Below, one piece after another: positions 1-8,299 of a stretch of DNA of 64,000 bases; the first letter of the stretch is position 1; each line of letters begins with the position of its first letter. A program made the position numbers and the translations under genes. The notes below the pieces were generated by a model. That model saw only the letters and a list, made by a program, of their open reading frames with translations. It ran no database searches and had not been told where the DNA came from. Source of the stretch: Spirochaeta thermophila DSM 6578 (GTDB lineage: Bacteria; Spirochaetota; Spirochaetia; Winmispirales; Winmispiraceae); NCBI RefSeq assembly GCF_000184345.1, contig NC_017583.1:1054001-1118000 (forward strand), written 5' to 3'.

Positions 1-2
1 GA

Positions 3-251
3 TGGGGACGACGTCTTTCGCGGAAGGGCGCCTGGATCCGACTCAAGAGGCTCGTCGCGGCCAGCGGGGTGGACGCAAAGCTCCACACGTTTCGACACAC
101 GTGCGCCACCCACCTGCTCCACGGAGGGGCGAATCTGAGGGAGGTGCAGGAGTTCCTTGGGCATGCCGATATCTCCACGACGCAGATCTACACCCATGTG
201 GACGCCCGTCGCCTCGCATCCTACCATCACATGTACCACCCAAGGGGGTAG
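3..251 (+). CDS. xerD: XerD tyrosine recombinase, C-terminal part (5' end outside window)
   Basis: This is the last 82 codons of a tyrosine site-specific recombinase; the N-terminus lies before the window. It carries the HxxR box (HTFRH), the histidine of LGHADISTT and the catalytic tyrosine in QIYTHV. The [12 protein letters not shown] wording is typical of XerD, which works with XerC to resolve chromosome dimers at dif. A separate XerC is encoded at 4151-5089, so both partners sit in one cluster. The stop is TAG at 249-251 and the next gene starts 3 nt later. The assignment to XerD rather than a generic integrase is inferred from motif similarity and the pairing with XerC. Confidence 0.88.
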   Translation, partial: WGRRLSRKGAWIRLKRLVAASGVDAKLHTFRHTCATHLLHGGANLREVQEFLGHADISTTQIYTHVDARRLASYHHMYHPRG

Positions 252-253
252 CC

Positions 254-967
254 ATGAGAGCTCGTGTCCTCCTCATTCTGGTGCCTCTGCTTCTCCTTGG
301 AGGGTGCAGGAAGGACGATACCGAGGCCATGCTCGAGCGACTCCTCGTCTTCGAGCCCGAACCTGAGCAGACGAAGCAGGACCCCGAACGTATCGCCGAG
401 CTGAAGGAGGGTATAGAGAAGTACAGGCAGGTGGTCCAGGAGAAGGTCCGTGCCGCAGGACAGCTCGGGGTCTACTACAAGCTCCTGGCCGAGGCCTACA
501 TGCAGCAGGGTATGTTCGGTCTCGCGCTCGAGGCCCTTGAAGAGGCGATCACCATCTATCCCGAGAATCCGGTATTGTTTCAGATGGCGGGAATCTGCGC
601 GGGCCGGATGGCGAAGGCCCAGATGGATCCCGTGGAGCGCGATCGGTATCTCCAACTCTCCGAGTCCTACTACCTCAGGGCCCTTGATCTCGACCCCAGG
701 CTCAAGGAGAGCCTCTACGGGATCGCCATCCTCTATGTCTTCGAGATGGGGCGGCCGGAGGATGCGATTCCACATCTCAGGAAGCTCGTGGAAATCGATC
801 CGGGCTGGATGGAGCCGTATTTCGTGCTCGCGAGGGCCTATGTGGAGGTGGGCAGGATAGAGGAGGCCAAGGAGGAGTACCGCTACGTGGTGGAACACGC
901 CCGGGATCGTGAGATCAAGACGAGGGCCCAGGAGCATATCCTCCAGCTCTCAGGAGGCACGGAGTGA
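254..967 (+). CDS. TPR-repeat lipoprotein
   Basis: A 237-residue protein starting at ATG 254. The N-terminus MRARVLLILVPLLLLGGC is a lipoprotein signal peptide with a lipobox ending in Cys18, so the mature protein should be lipid-anchored. The remainder is alpha-helical, with TPR-like units visible in AEAYMQQGMFGLALEALEEA, ESYYLRALDLDPRLKES and PYFVLARAYVEVGRIEEAKEEY. Such proteins usually scaffold envelope complexes; no specific partner is indicated. Its stop overlaps the GTG start of dprA, so the two are translationally coupled. The open frame extends upstream of 254, but that part overlaps xerD and lacks a signal sequence. Confidence 0.8.
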   Translation: MRARVLLILVPLLLLGGCRKDDTEAMLERLLVFEPEPEQTKQDPERIAELKEGIEKYRQVVQEKVRAAGQLGVYYKLLAEAYMQQGMFGLALEALEEAITIYPENPVLFQMAGICAGRMAKAQMDPVERDRYLQLSESYYLRALDLDPRLKESLYGIAILYVFEMGRPEDAIPHLRKLVEIDPGWMEPYFVLARAYVEVGRIEEAKEEYRYVVEHARDREIKTRAQEHILQLSGGTE

Positions 968-1986
968 AGGTGAATCCGCTCGCCCTTGCAGTGGACCTGC
1001 TCCCCGCTCTCTCGGGGAAGGAGAAGGAGAAGGTCTTCGCCTCGCTCTCCTCTGTGGAGGAGTTCGCCCGTCTCACTCAGGGCGAGATAGAGAGGATGAT
1101 CGGCAGGATCATCCCTCGGGCCCGTCTTTCTCCGGCGGAGGCCCTGAAGGCTGCAGAGAAGGAGGTGCGGCTCTGCGAGGCGAAGGGTATCTCCGTGTGT
1201 CGGAGGGGGGAGCGGCTCTATCCTCCCCTGCTTGGAGAGACTTTTGACCCTCCCTTCCTTCTTTACTATATTGGAAATCTGGAGCCAAAGGAACCCCGTT
1301 TCTTCGTCTCGGTGGTGGGTACACGGCATCCCACCCTCGAGGGAAGCCGGGCGGCCTATCTTCTCGGGTGTGACGCGGTCCAGGAAGGGGGTGTGGTGGT
1401 CTCGGGGCTCGCGAGAGGTATAGACGGTGCAGCCCACAAGGGGGCGGTGGATGCGGGAGGTCCCACGTGGGCGGTGCTCGGATCGGGCCTGTGCGAGCTG
1501 TACCCTCGGCATCACCGCCGCCTCGCCATCCGGATCGTAGAGGCGGGAGGAGCCCTGATCTCCGAGTATGCCCCCTCCGTACCGGCACGAAAGCACCACT
1601 TCCCGGAGCGGAACAGGATCATCGCGGGATGCACGAGGGGGACCGTGGTGGTGGAGGCACCGGCGCGTTCCGGCGCTCTCATCACCGCCCAGTACGCCCT
1701 GGACGAGGGGCGGGATGTCTTCGTCCACGGCGATCTCCTCTCCTCGCCTCAGGGAGAGGGGGTACGGGCCCTCGCCGACTCGGGGGCGAAGGCCGTAGGC
1801 GGGATTGCGGACATCCTGGAGGATTGGGGTATCCCTTCGCAGAGGGAGGCCCCGGCCGATGGGGGAGGGGGTTCCCGGACCGAGGACCGGGGACGCCCCG
1901 GAGAGACCGTGGCCCGCCTCATGGAGGCGGAACTCGAGGGACACATCCTTCGACACGGTGGATCGATCATAAAGAGGAAGCCATGA
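964..1986 (+). CDS. dprA: DNA processing protein DprA (Smf)
   Basis: A 340-residue DprA/Smf protein that binds incoming single-stranded DNA and loads RecA during transformation. The Rossmann-like core is recognisable from about residue 110 to 300: VVGTRHPT, VVSGLARGIDGAAHKGA, AVLGSGL, HHFPERNRIIAG and ARSGALITAQYALDEGRDVF. The C-terminal tail is short, ending in LEGHILRHGGSIIKRKP, suggesting a minimal winged-helix domain. The start is a GTG that overlaps the preceding stop; the stop overlaps topA. No other competence gene is in the window, so natural competence is not shown. Confidence 0.93.
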   Translation: MKVNPLALAVDLLPALSGKEKEKVFASLSSVEEFARLTQGEIERMIGRIIPRARLSPAEALKAAEKEVRLCEAKGISVCRRGERLYPPLLGETFDPPFLLYYIGNLEPKEPRFFVSVVGTRHPTLEGSRAAYLLGCDAVQEGGVVVSGLARGIDGAAHKGAVDAGGPTWAVLGSGLCELYPRHHRRLAIRIVEAGGALISEYAPSVPARKHHFPERNRIIAGCTRGTVVVEAPARSGALITAQYALDEGRDVFVHGDLLSSPQGEGVRALADSGAKAVGGIADILEDWGIPSQREAPADGGGGSRTEDRGRPGETVARLMEAELEGHILRHGGSIIKRKP

Positions 1987-4154
1987 AGAAAAAGCGTGAC
2001 ACGAACACCAATCCTTACACCCTCCTCGTGGTGGAGTCTCCTGCAAAGGCGAAGACGATAGAGAAGTATCTGGGGAAGGGATACAAGGTGGAGGCGTCCA
2101 AGGGACACCTCATAGACCTGCCGAAGTCACGGCTCGCGGTGGACATAGAGGGCTCGTTCGAACCGGATTACATCGTGGTGAGGGGCAAGGCTCCCATCCT
2201 GAAGGCCCTGCAGGAGAAGGCCAACGCCTCCTCCAAGGTCCTCCTCGCCTCGGATAACGACAGGGAAGGGGAGGCCATCGCCTATCACATCAGGGATGCC
2301 CTCCTCAAGAAGAATCCGGATCTCGAGATAGGGCGGATCGTGTTCAACGAGATCACCCCCCAGGCGATACGGGAGGCCGTGGAGCACCCCCGGTCCATCG
2401 ACATCCACAAGGTGGAAGCCCAGAAGGCGAGGCGGGTGCTCGACCGCCTGGTGGGATATCATCTCTCCCCCCTCCTCTGGAAGAAAGTGAAGAACGGCCT
2501 CTCCGCCGGGCGCGTCCAGTCGGTGGCCCTCAGGCTCATCTGTGAACGGGAGCGGGAGGTGGAATCCTTCGTCCCGGAGGAATACTGGACCATCGCTGCT
2601 CGCGCCGTGGTGGGGCGTTCCTCGCTCGACCTGGAGCTCGTGAGCTACAAAGGTGAGAAGCCCCAGATCAAGACGGAGGAGGAAGCCGGCAAGATCATTG
2701 CCCTCCTCCGGGAACACCCCTGCAGGGTGAAGTCTCTCAAGGAGACGTCCCGGCAGGTGCGGCCCAAACCTCCCTTCACCACCTCCCAGCTCCAACAGGT
2801 GGCGGCGAATCGCCTCGGTTTCAGCTCACAGAAGACCATGCAGATCGCCCAACGTCTCTACGAAGGTGTGGACCTCGGCGGCACCCGCATCGGTCTCATC
2901 ACCTACATGAGGACCGACTCCACGAGGGTGGCCGAATCGGCCCTCTCCATGGTGCGGAACTACATCCAGACCCATCATCCGGAGGCCCTTCCCGATGCCC
3001 CCGTGCGCTATGCCCGGGGCAAGGGCGCCCAGGATGCCCACGAAGCCATCAGACCCACCGTGGTGGACTACACGCCCGATCACGTGAAACAGCATCTCTC
3101 CCGGGACGAGTGGCGCCTCTATTCCATCATCTGGGAACGTTTCGTCGCGTCCCAGATGAAACCCATGGTCACGAAGACCGTCACTGTGGAGTGTGAGGTG
3201 GGGGAAGGAGTCCTCAGGGCGAGCGCCACACAGGTGGTGGAGCCGGGCTTCCTCTCCGTGCTTTCGGTCCTCAAACCGAAGGATACCAGCAAGAAGCTCC
3301 CTCCGCTCGAGGAGGGACAAGAGCTCACGATCGAGGAGTGGATCCCCTCGCAGCACTTCACCACCGGGCCGAGCAGGTACACCGACGCCACGATCGTGAA
3401 GGCCCTCGAGGAGCTGGGGATCGGCAGACCTTCCACCTACGCCCCCACCATCCAGGTGCTCTTCAACCGCTACTATGTGGTGAGGAAGGAGCGGCAGATT
3501 GTCCCCACCGAGCTGGGAAAGGTGGTGAACGACATCCTGGTGCAATCGTTCCCCGACATCTTGGACGTGGACTTCACCGCCCGGATGGAGGCCCAGCTCG
3601 ACGAGATCGAGGAGGGGAAGGTCGAGTGGGTGAGCATGATCCGGGAGTTCTTCGGGCCGTTCAGGGAGAAGGTGGACCATGTGATGGAACACCTCGAGTC
3701 GATCAAGGGCACGCTCGAGGAGGAGACCGGGGAGACCTGCGAGAAGTGTGGTCGTCCCATGGTGAAGAAGCTCGGTCGGTTCGGCTACTTCCTCGCCTGT
3801 TCCGGGTTCCCCGAGTGCAGGAACGCACGTCCCCTCCCCCTCGCCGACTGCCCCATGCCGGGGTGTGACGGGAAGATCGTGGAGCGGCGGGGAAGGCGGG
3901 GGAGACGGAGGGTCTTCTACGGATGTACGCGCTATCCCGAGTGTTCGTTCACCAGCCCCTATCCGCCCAGCGGGACCTCGTGTCCCATGTGCGGCTGGCC
4001 GCTCATGGAGAAGACCTCGAAGGAGGGGAGCGTGAAGCTTTGCGTGAATCCCTCGTGCAGCTATCTCCACGAACGGGAGGGGGAGGTGCCGGTGGTGATC
4101 GATGGAAGCGACACCTCCGAGCTGGAGATCTCCACCGTGGGGAGCGAGGAATGA
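1983..4154 (+). CDS. topA: DNA topoisomerase I
   Basis: A 723-residue type IA topoisomerase, which relaxes negative supercoils through a 5'-phosphotyrosine intermediate. The Toprim domain starts at LVVESPAKAKTIEKYLG near residue 13, with DNDREGEAIA further on. The motif SAGRVQSVALRLI and the active-site motif YMRTDST, with catalytic Tyr308, are intact. The C-terminus from about residue 580 carries three zinc ribbons (CEKCGRPM...CSGFPEC, CPMPGC...CTRYPEC, CPMCGWP...CVNPSC). ATG 1983 overlaps the dprA stop. The same dprA-topA-xerC-hslVU order is found in Bacillus subtilis. Confidence 0.97.
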   Translation: MKKKRDTNTNPYTLLVVESPAKAKTIEKYLGKGYKVEASKGHLIDLPKSRLAVDIEGSFEPDYIVVRGKAPILKALQEKANASSKVLLASDNDREGEAIAYHIRDALLKKNPDLEIGRIVFNEITPQAIREAVEHPRSIDIHKVEAQKARRVLDRLVGYHLSPLLWKKVKNGLSAGRVQSVALRLICEREREVESFVPEEYWTIAARAVVGRSSLDLELVSYKGEKPQIKTEEEAGKIIALLREHPCRVKSLKETSRQVRPKPPFTTSQLQQVAANRLGFSSQKTMQIAQRLYEGVDLGGTRIGLITYMRTDSTRVAESALSMVRNYIQTHHPEALPDAPVRYARGKGAQDAHEAIRPTVVDYTPDHVKQHLSRDEWRLYSIIWERFVASQMKPMVTKTVTVECEVGEGVLRASATQVVEPGFLSVLSVLKPKDTSKKLPPLEEGQELTIEEWIPSQHFTTGPSRYTDATIVKALEELGIGRPSTYAPTIQVLFNRYYVVRKERQIVPTELGKVVNDILVQSFPDILDVDFTARMEAQLDEIEEGKVEWVSMIREFFGPFREKVDHVMEHLESIKGTLEEETGETCEKCGRPMVKKLGRFGYFLACSGFPECRNARPLPLADCPMPGCDGKIVERRGRRGRRRVFYGCTRYPECSFTSPYPPSGTSCPMCGWPLMEKTSKEGSVKLCVNPSCSYLHEREGEVPVVIDGSDTSELEISTVGSEE

Positions 4155-5089
4155 CCATGGAGGGAGGATCCGTGAGCACACTCCACCAGGAGACACTCAT
4201 CGATCGGTTTCTCGCCCACCTCTCGCACATGAGGGGACTCTCGGAAGCCACCGTGAGATCGTACCGGAACGACCTGGTGAAGGTGGGGGCCTTCCTGGAG
4301 AAGCTGGGAACCGATCTGGTCTCCGCCACGCGCGAGGACATACGCCACTGCGTGGCGGAGTACACGCTCGCCCGCCAGGCCCCTTCCTCCATCAACCGCA
4401 TGCTCTCCTCGCTCCGCAGCTGGTACCGCTTCCTGAGGAGGGAAGGGGTGAGGATCGACTCGCCCATGGAGGGGATCTCCTCGGTGAAGGCAGGGAAGCG
4501 GCTTCCCTCGTTTCTCTTCGAGGACGAGGTGGATCGTCTCCTCGACATAGAGGGGAGCGACTTCGCGAGCCTCAGGGACAGGGCCCTCCTCGAGGTCCTC
4601 TATTCCACCGGGTGCCGGGTGCAGGAGCTGGTCTCGCTCACCATAAGTGGTGTGCAGGTCTCCCGGGGGTGGTGTGTGGTGAAGGGGAAGGGCGGCAAGG
4701 AACGGCTCCTCTTCCTCGGCTTGGGTGCGCGCAAGGCCCTCGCCGCCTATCTCCCCCTTCGGCAGGCCCTCCTCGAGCGGATGGGGAGACGTGAGGAGGG
4801 GGCGCTCTTCGTGAACCAGAAGGGGAGCCCGCTCACGACCAGGGGCGTGGCCTACATCATCGAACGGCGGGCCAGGGAGAAGGGACTGGAGAAGCGCATA
4901 AGCCCCCACGTCTTCAGGCACTCGTTCGCCACGCACGTCCTCTCGAGGGGGGCCGACCTCAGGGTGGTGCAGGAGATGTTGGGCCACGCGAGTCTCTCCA
5001 CCACCCAGGTGTACACGCACTTGAGCCTTCCCGCCCTCAAGCGGATGTACCGGAAGGCGCACCCTCATGCGGAAAGGAGCGATTCATGA
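4151..5089 (+). CDS. xerC: Tyrosine recombinase XerC
   Basis: A 312-residue tyrosine recombinase with a SAM-like N-terminal DNA-binding domain ([20 protein letters not shown]) and a full catalytic domain. Arg156 lies in STGCRVQEL, a lysine in KGKGGKER, the HxxR box is HVFRH, and the nucleophile Tyr288 is in TTQVYTHL. It should act with the XerD at the left edge. ATG 4151 overlaps the topA stop by four bases and is the most parsimonious start; ATG 4157 and GTG 4172 are alternatives. The position directly before hslV matches codV-clpQ in Bacillus, supporting XerC. Confidence 0.94.
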   Translation: MTMEGGSVSTLHQETLIDRFLAHLSHMRGLSEATVRSYRNDLVKVGAFLEKLGTDLVSATREDIRHCVAEYTLARQAPSSINRMLSSLRSWYRFLRREGVRIDSPMEGISSVKAGKRLPSFLFEDEVDRLLDIEGSDFASLRDRALLEVLYSTGCRVQELVSLTISGVQVSRGWCVVKGKGGKERLLFLGLGARKALAAYLPLRQALLERMGRREEGALFVNQKGSPLTTRGVAYIIERRAREKGLEKRISPHVFRHSFATHVLSRGADLRVVQEMLGHASLSTTQVYTHLSLPALKRMYRKAHPHAERSDS

Positions 5090-5622
5090 GCGAGGTGAAG
5101 AGCACCACGGTGATCGCGGTTCGAAGGAACGGCGTGGTGGCCATGGCGGGGGACGGCCAGGTGACCATGGGCACCACCATCATGAAGGGAAACGCTCGCA
5201 AGGTGAGGACCCTCTACGACGGGAGGGTCCTGGTGGGGTTCGCCGGTGCCACGGCCGACGCCTTCACCCTCTTCGAGCGGTTCGAGGGCAAGCTCAAGGA
5301 GTTCTCGGGGGACGTACTCCGGAGTGCGGTGGCCCTGGCCAAGGACTGGCGTACCGACAGGATGTTGAGGCGACTCGAGGCGTTGCTCCTCGTGGCCGAC
5401 AGGGAGCGGATGCTCCTCCTCTCGGGCACGGGAGACGTGGTGGAACCTGAAGACGGGGTCCTCGCGATAGGATCGGGAGGGCCGTATGCCCATGCCGCGG
5501 CGAAGGCCCTGCTCTCCCATACCGACCTCTCCGCCAGGCGGATCGCCGAGGAGTCCTTGCGGATAGCCGCATCCATCTGCATCTATACCAACGAACAGAT
5601 CATAGTGGAGGAGCTCTCATGA
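5086..5622 (+). CDS. hslV: ATP-dependent protease subunit HslV (ClpQ)
   Basis: A 178-residue proteasome-like peptidase subunit. After MSEVKS comes [10 protein letters not shown], so the propeptide is six residues and the nucleophilic threonine is Thr7. [20 protein letters not shown] and [19 protein letters not shown] are diagnostic for HslV. It forms double hexameric rings capped by the HslU ATPase encoded next. The ATG overlaps the xerC stop and is preceded by a good Shine-Dalgarno (GAAAGGAG). The stop overlaps hslU, giving coupled synthesis of both subunits. Confidence 0.97.
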   Translation: MSEVKSTTVIAVRRNGVVAMAGDGQVTMGTTIMKGNARKVRTLYDGRVLVGFAGATADAFTLFERFEGKLKEFSGDVLRSAVALAKDWRTDRMLRRLEALLLVADRERMLLLSGTGDVVEPEDGVLAIGSGGPYAHAAAKALLSHTDLSARRIAEESLRIAASICIYTNEQIIVEELS

Positions 5623-6965
5623 GTGAAGGGGTGAAGCGGAAGCTGGAGGACCTCACGCCCAGGCAGATCGTGGAGGAACTCGACAAGTACATCGTGGGTC
5701 AGGGGCAGGCCAAGAAGGTGGTGGCCATCGCCCTCCGCAACCGGTGGCGCAGGCAGCAGCTTCCCCCCGAGCTGCGGGACGAGATCGCACCCAAGAACAT
5801 CATCATGATCGGTCCTACGGGCGTGGGGAAGACCGAGATTGCGCGGCGGATCTCCCGCCTCACCGGGGCACCCTTCCTCAAGGTGGAGGCCACGAAGTAC
5901 ACCGAGGTGGGGTACGTGGGTCGCGACGTGGAATCGATGATCAGGGACCTCATGAGCGTGGCGGTGGCCATGGTGAAATCGGAGATGCAGGCGGGAGTCC
6001 AGGAAGAGGCGGAACGGAGGGTGGAGGAACGTCTCCTCGACCTGCTCCTCCCCGGGAGCAGGACTGCCACCGGCGAGTCGGGTGTCTCGCCCGGCACGAG
6101 GGAACGGTTCAGGGAGATGCTGAAAAAAGGGGAGCTCGACGACCGTATGGTGGAGGTGAGCGTGCGGCGTCCGCTCATGCCCTCCATAGAGGTCTTCTCC
6201 GGTACGGGGTTCGAGGAGATAGGTATGAGTCTCGGCGGGCTCGCCAACCTCTTCGGAGGGGAGAAGAGGAAGAGGGTGAAGGTGCGACAGGCGAAGGAGT
6301 TGCTTCTCGCCGAGGAAATGGAGCGGCTCATCGACACCGATCAGGTGGCGGAGATCGCCAGACAGCGGGTGGAGCAGATGGGTATCGTCTTCATCGACGA
6401 GATCGACAAGATCGCGGTGAAGGAAGGCAAGACGGGTGGTGTGGATGTGTCCCGCGAGGGCGTCCAGCGGGATCTCCTCCCCATCATAGAGGGAGCCAAG
6501 GTGAATACGAGATACGGCATCGTGGATACCTCCCACATCCTTTTCATCGCGGCCGGGGCCTTCCACATGAGCAAACCGAGCGATCTTATCCCCGAACTCC
6601 AGGGCCGGTTTCCCCTTCGTGTGGAACTCGAGCCCCTGGCACGGGACGAGTTCTTCAAGATCCTCACCCAGCCCCAGAATGCCCTCATCAAACAGTACAC
6701 CGAACTCCTCAAGACCGAGGGGGTGGAGATCTCTTTCACCCAGGAGGCGCTCGAGGAGATCGCCCGGACCGCCGAGGAGGTGAACACACGTACCGAGAAC
6801 ATAGGAGCCCGCCGGCTGCATACCATCATGGAGGTGGTGCTGGAGGAGGTCTCGTTCGCAGGTCCCGAGATCCAGGGACAGAAGATCACCATCACCGCCG
6901 ACTATGTGAAAGAACGATTGGCGAAGGTGCTCGTCAATGAAGATATCACACGATACATCCTCTAG
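5619..6965 (+). CDS. hslU: HslU ATPase (ClpY) of the HslUV protease
   Basis: A 448-residue AAA+ unfoldase that feeds substrates to HslV. Walker A is GPTGVGKT at residues 65-72, Walker B is [10 protein letters not shown], and the sensor region runs through [25 protein letters not shown]. The variable I-domain lies between. The C-terminus ends DITRYIL, similar to the HslU tail that inserts into HslV. ATG 5619 overlaps the hslV stop. It is the last gene before an 82-nt gap that precedes the flagellar operon. Confidence 0.97.
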   Translation: MSEGVKRKLEDLTPRQIVEELDKYIVGQGQAKKVVAIALRNRWRRQQLPPELRDEIAPKNIIMIGPTGVGKTEIARRISRLTGAPFLKVEATKYTEVGYVGRDVESMIRDLMSVAVAMVKSEMQAGVQEEAERRVEERLLDLLLPGSRTATGESGVSPGTRERFREMLKKGELDDRMVEVSVRRPLMPSIEVFSGTGFEEIGMSLGGLANLFGGEKRKRVKVRQAKELLLAEEMERLIDTDQVAEIARQRVEQMGIVFIDEIDKIAVKEGKTGGVDVSREGVQRDLLPIIEGAKVNTRYGIVDTSHILFIAAGAFHMSKPSDLIPELQGRFPLRVELEPLARDEFFKILTQPQNALIKQYTELLKTEGVEISFTQEALEEIARTAEEVNTRTENIGARRLHTIMEVVLEEVSFAGPEIQGQKITITADYVKERLAKVLVNEDITRYIL

Positions 6966-6980
6966 GCATGGAGAAATCCG

Positions 6981-7007
6981 TAATCTCCACGAGGAGGCGG
7001 CCGATAG
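6981..7007 (+). promoter_or_regulatory. Sigma-28-like promoter ahead of flgB
   Basis: TAAT (6981-6984), a 15-nt spacer and GCCGATAG (7000-7007) match the flagellar sigma-28 consensus (TAAA, N15, GCCGATAA) at 10 of 12 defined positions. The expected start is about 30 nt before flgB. No comparable sigma-70 signal was seen in this gap. Functionality is inferred. Confidence 0.6.
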
Positions 7008-7047
7008 GTAAAGAGAGGGAATCTCTCCAGTTCAGGGAGGCGCAGTG

Positions 7048-7464
7048 ATGTTTATCGGCAACACGTTCGGAAAGACGCTCGATATCCTCCATCGTGAGAT
7101 GGACGTGAACCTCATACGCCGGCAGATCATCGCGAACAATATCGCTAACGCCGACACCCCCAACTTCAAGCGGAGTGAGCTCAATTTCGAAAGCTCCCTC
7201 AAGAAGGCCCTCGAGTCTGAGAAGGTGAGGAAGCTGCCTGCCTTCATCACCGACCCCCGGCACATCCCTTTCAACAGACCGGTGGACTACCGCACGGTGC
7301 GGCCGAGGAAGATCCTCGATTTCTGGACGACCAGTAAGAACAACGGCAATAACGTGGACCTGGAGCAGGAGACCATGGACCTCCTCAACAACGAACTGCT
7401 CTACAATATGATGGTGCAGACGGTCTCCCACCAGTTCTCCCAGGTCCAGCTGGTGCTCAGGTGA
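7048..7464 (+). CDS. flgB: Flagellar basal-body rod protein FlgB
   Basis: A 138-residue proximal rod protein of the periplasmic flagellum. The N-terminal motif RRQIIANNIANADTPNFKRSELNFE is the conserved rod-protein signature, and the C-terminus has the matching coiled-coil helix (MDLLNNELLYNMMVQTVSHQF). ATG 7048 is chosen over the preceding GTG 7045 because GGGAGG ends 7 nt upstream of the ATG. It is the first gene of the long flagellar operon, downstream of the sigma-28-like promoter. Confidence 0.95.
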   Translation: MFIGNTFGKTLDILHREMDVNLIRRQIIANNIANADTPNFKRSELNFESSLKKALESEKVRKLPAFITDPRHIPFNRPVDYRTVRPRKILDFWTTSKNNGNNVDLEQETMDLLNNELLYNMMVQTVSHQFSQVQLVLR

Positions 7465-7475
7465 GGAGGTGAGGG

Positions 7476-7934
7476 ATGGGGCTCTTTACACCGATCAACA
7501 TAGCGGCCACGGGGCTCACGGCCCAGCGTCTCCGGATGGATGTGATCTCCAACAACATCGCGAACGCCACCACCACCCGCACCACCGAAGGGGGCCCCTT
7601 CAGACGGAGCAGAGTGGTCTTCAGACCACGGGTGGAGCAGCCCTACTGGCGGAGTCCGTTCCTCCCCAAGCCGCTCGACAACGGTCTCGGCAAGGGGGTG
7701 AGGGTGGTGAAGGTGGAGAAGGACTACGACGCGAAGACCAGACTCGTGTACGATCCCACCCATCCGGACGCCATCAAGTCGGGACCGCTCAAGGGCTATG
7801 TGGAGTATCCCAACGTGAACATCGTGAACGAGATGGTCGACCTCATCGATGCCTCGAGGGCGTACGAGGCGAACCTGGCCGTCGTGAACGGGTCGAAGAC
7901 CATGTTCCTGAAAGCCTTGGAGATAGGGAGGTGA
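7476..7934 (+). CDS. flgC: Flagellar basal-body rod protein FlgC
   Basis: A 152-residue rod protein. The N-terminal rod motif (INIAATGLTAQRLRMDVISNNIANATTTRT) and the C-terminal helix ending NEMVDLIDASRAYEANLAVVNGSKTMFLKALEIGR are complete and typical of FlgC. It is exported by the flagellar type III apparatus and polymerises with FlgB, FlgF and FlgG. A strong GAGGAGGTGAGGG Shine-Dalgarno region precedes ATG 7476, 11 nt after the flgB stop. Confidence 0.96.
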   Translation: MGLFTPINIAATGLTAQRLRMDVISNNIANATTTRTTEGGPFRRSRVVFRPRVEQPYWRSPFLPKPLDNGLGKGVRVVKVEKDYDAKTRLVYDPTHPDAIKSGPLKGYVEYPNVNIVNEMVDLIDASRAYEANLAVVNGSKTMFLKALEIGR

Positions 7935-7939
7935 GTTAG

Positions 7940-8266
7940 ATGCAGTTCCTGACAGAGACCGCGGCCGTAGGACACAAGATCACCCTTCAGAAGGCTGATC
8001 CACGCCACTTCCAGGGCCACAAGCCCGAGGAAAAGCCTGTGGATCCGGACGATTTCTCCCGACTCCTCTTCGAGGCGCTCGACGGAGTGAACAGCCTTCA
8101 ACAGAAGAGCGCACTCCTCAGCCAGCAGATGATCACGGATCCGGACTCCCTGGACCCGCACGACGTGACCATCGCCATGGCCAAGGCGAATCTCGCCCTC
8201 TCCATCACCAAGTCGGTGGTGGACAGGGCCGTACAAGCATACAGGGAGATCCTGTCGTTGCGCTGA
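7940..8266 (+). CDS. fliE: Flagellar hook-basal body protein FliE
   Basis: A 108-residue FliE, the adapter linking the MS-ring to the rod and the first substrate of flagellar export. Recognisable features are DFSRLLFEALDGVNSLQQKSALLSQQMITDPDSLDPHDVTIAMAKANLALSITKSVVDRAVQAYREI, the usual helical C-terminal half. The N-terminal 35 residues are variable, as in other FliE proteins. It starts 5 nt after flgC and is followed by a 33-nt gap with a GGGAGGGG ribosome-binding site for fliF. Confidence 0.95.
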   Translation: MQFLTETAAVGHKITLQKADPRHFQGHKPEEKPVDPDDFSRLLFEALDGVNSLQQKSALLSQQMITDPDSLDPHDVTIAMAKANLALSITKSVVDRAVQAYREILSLR

Positions 8267-8299
8267 CGCGGATAGGATCTACCGTACTGGGAGGGGAAC

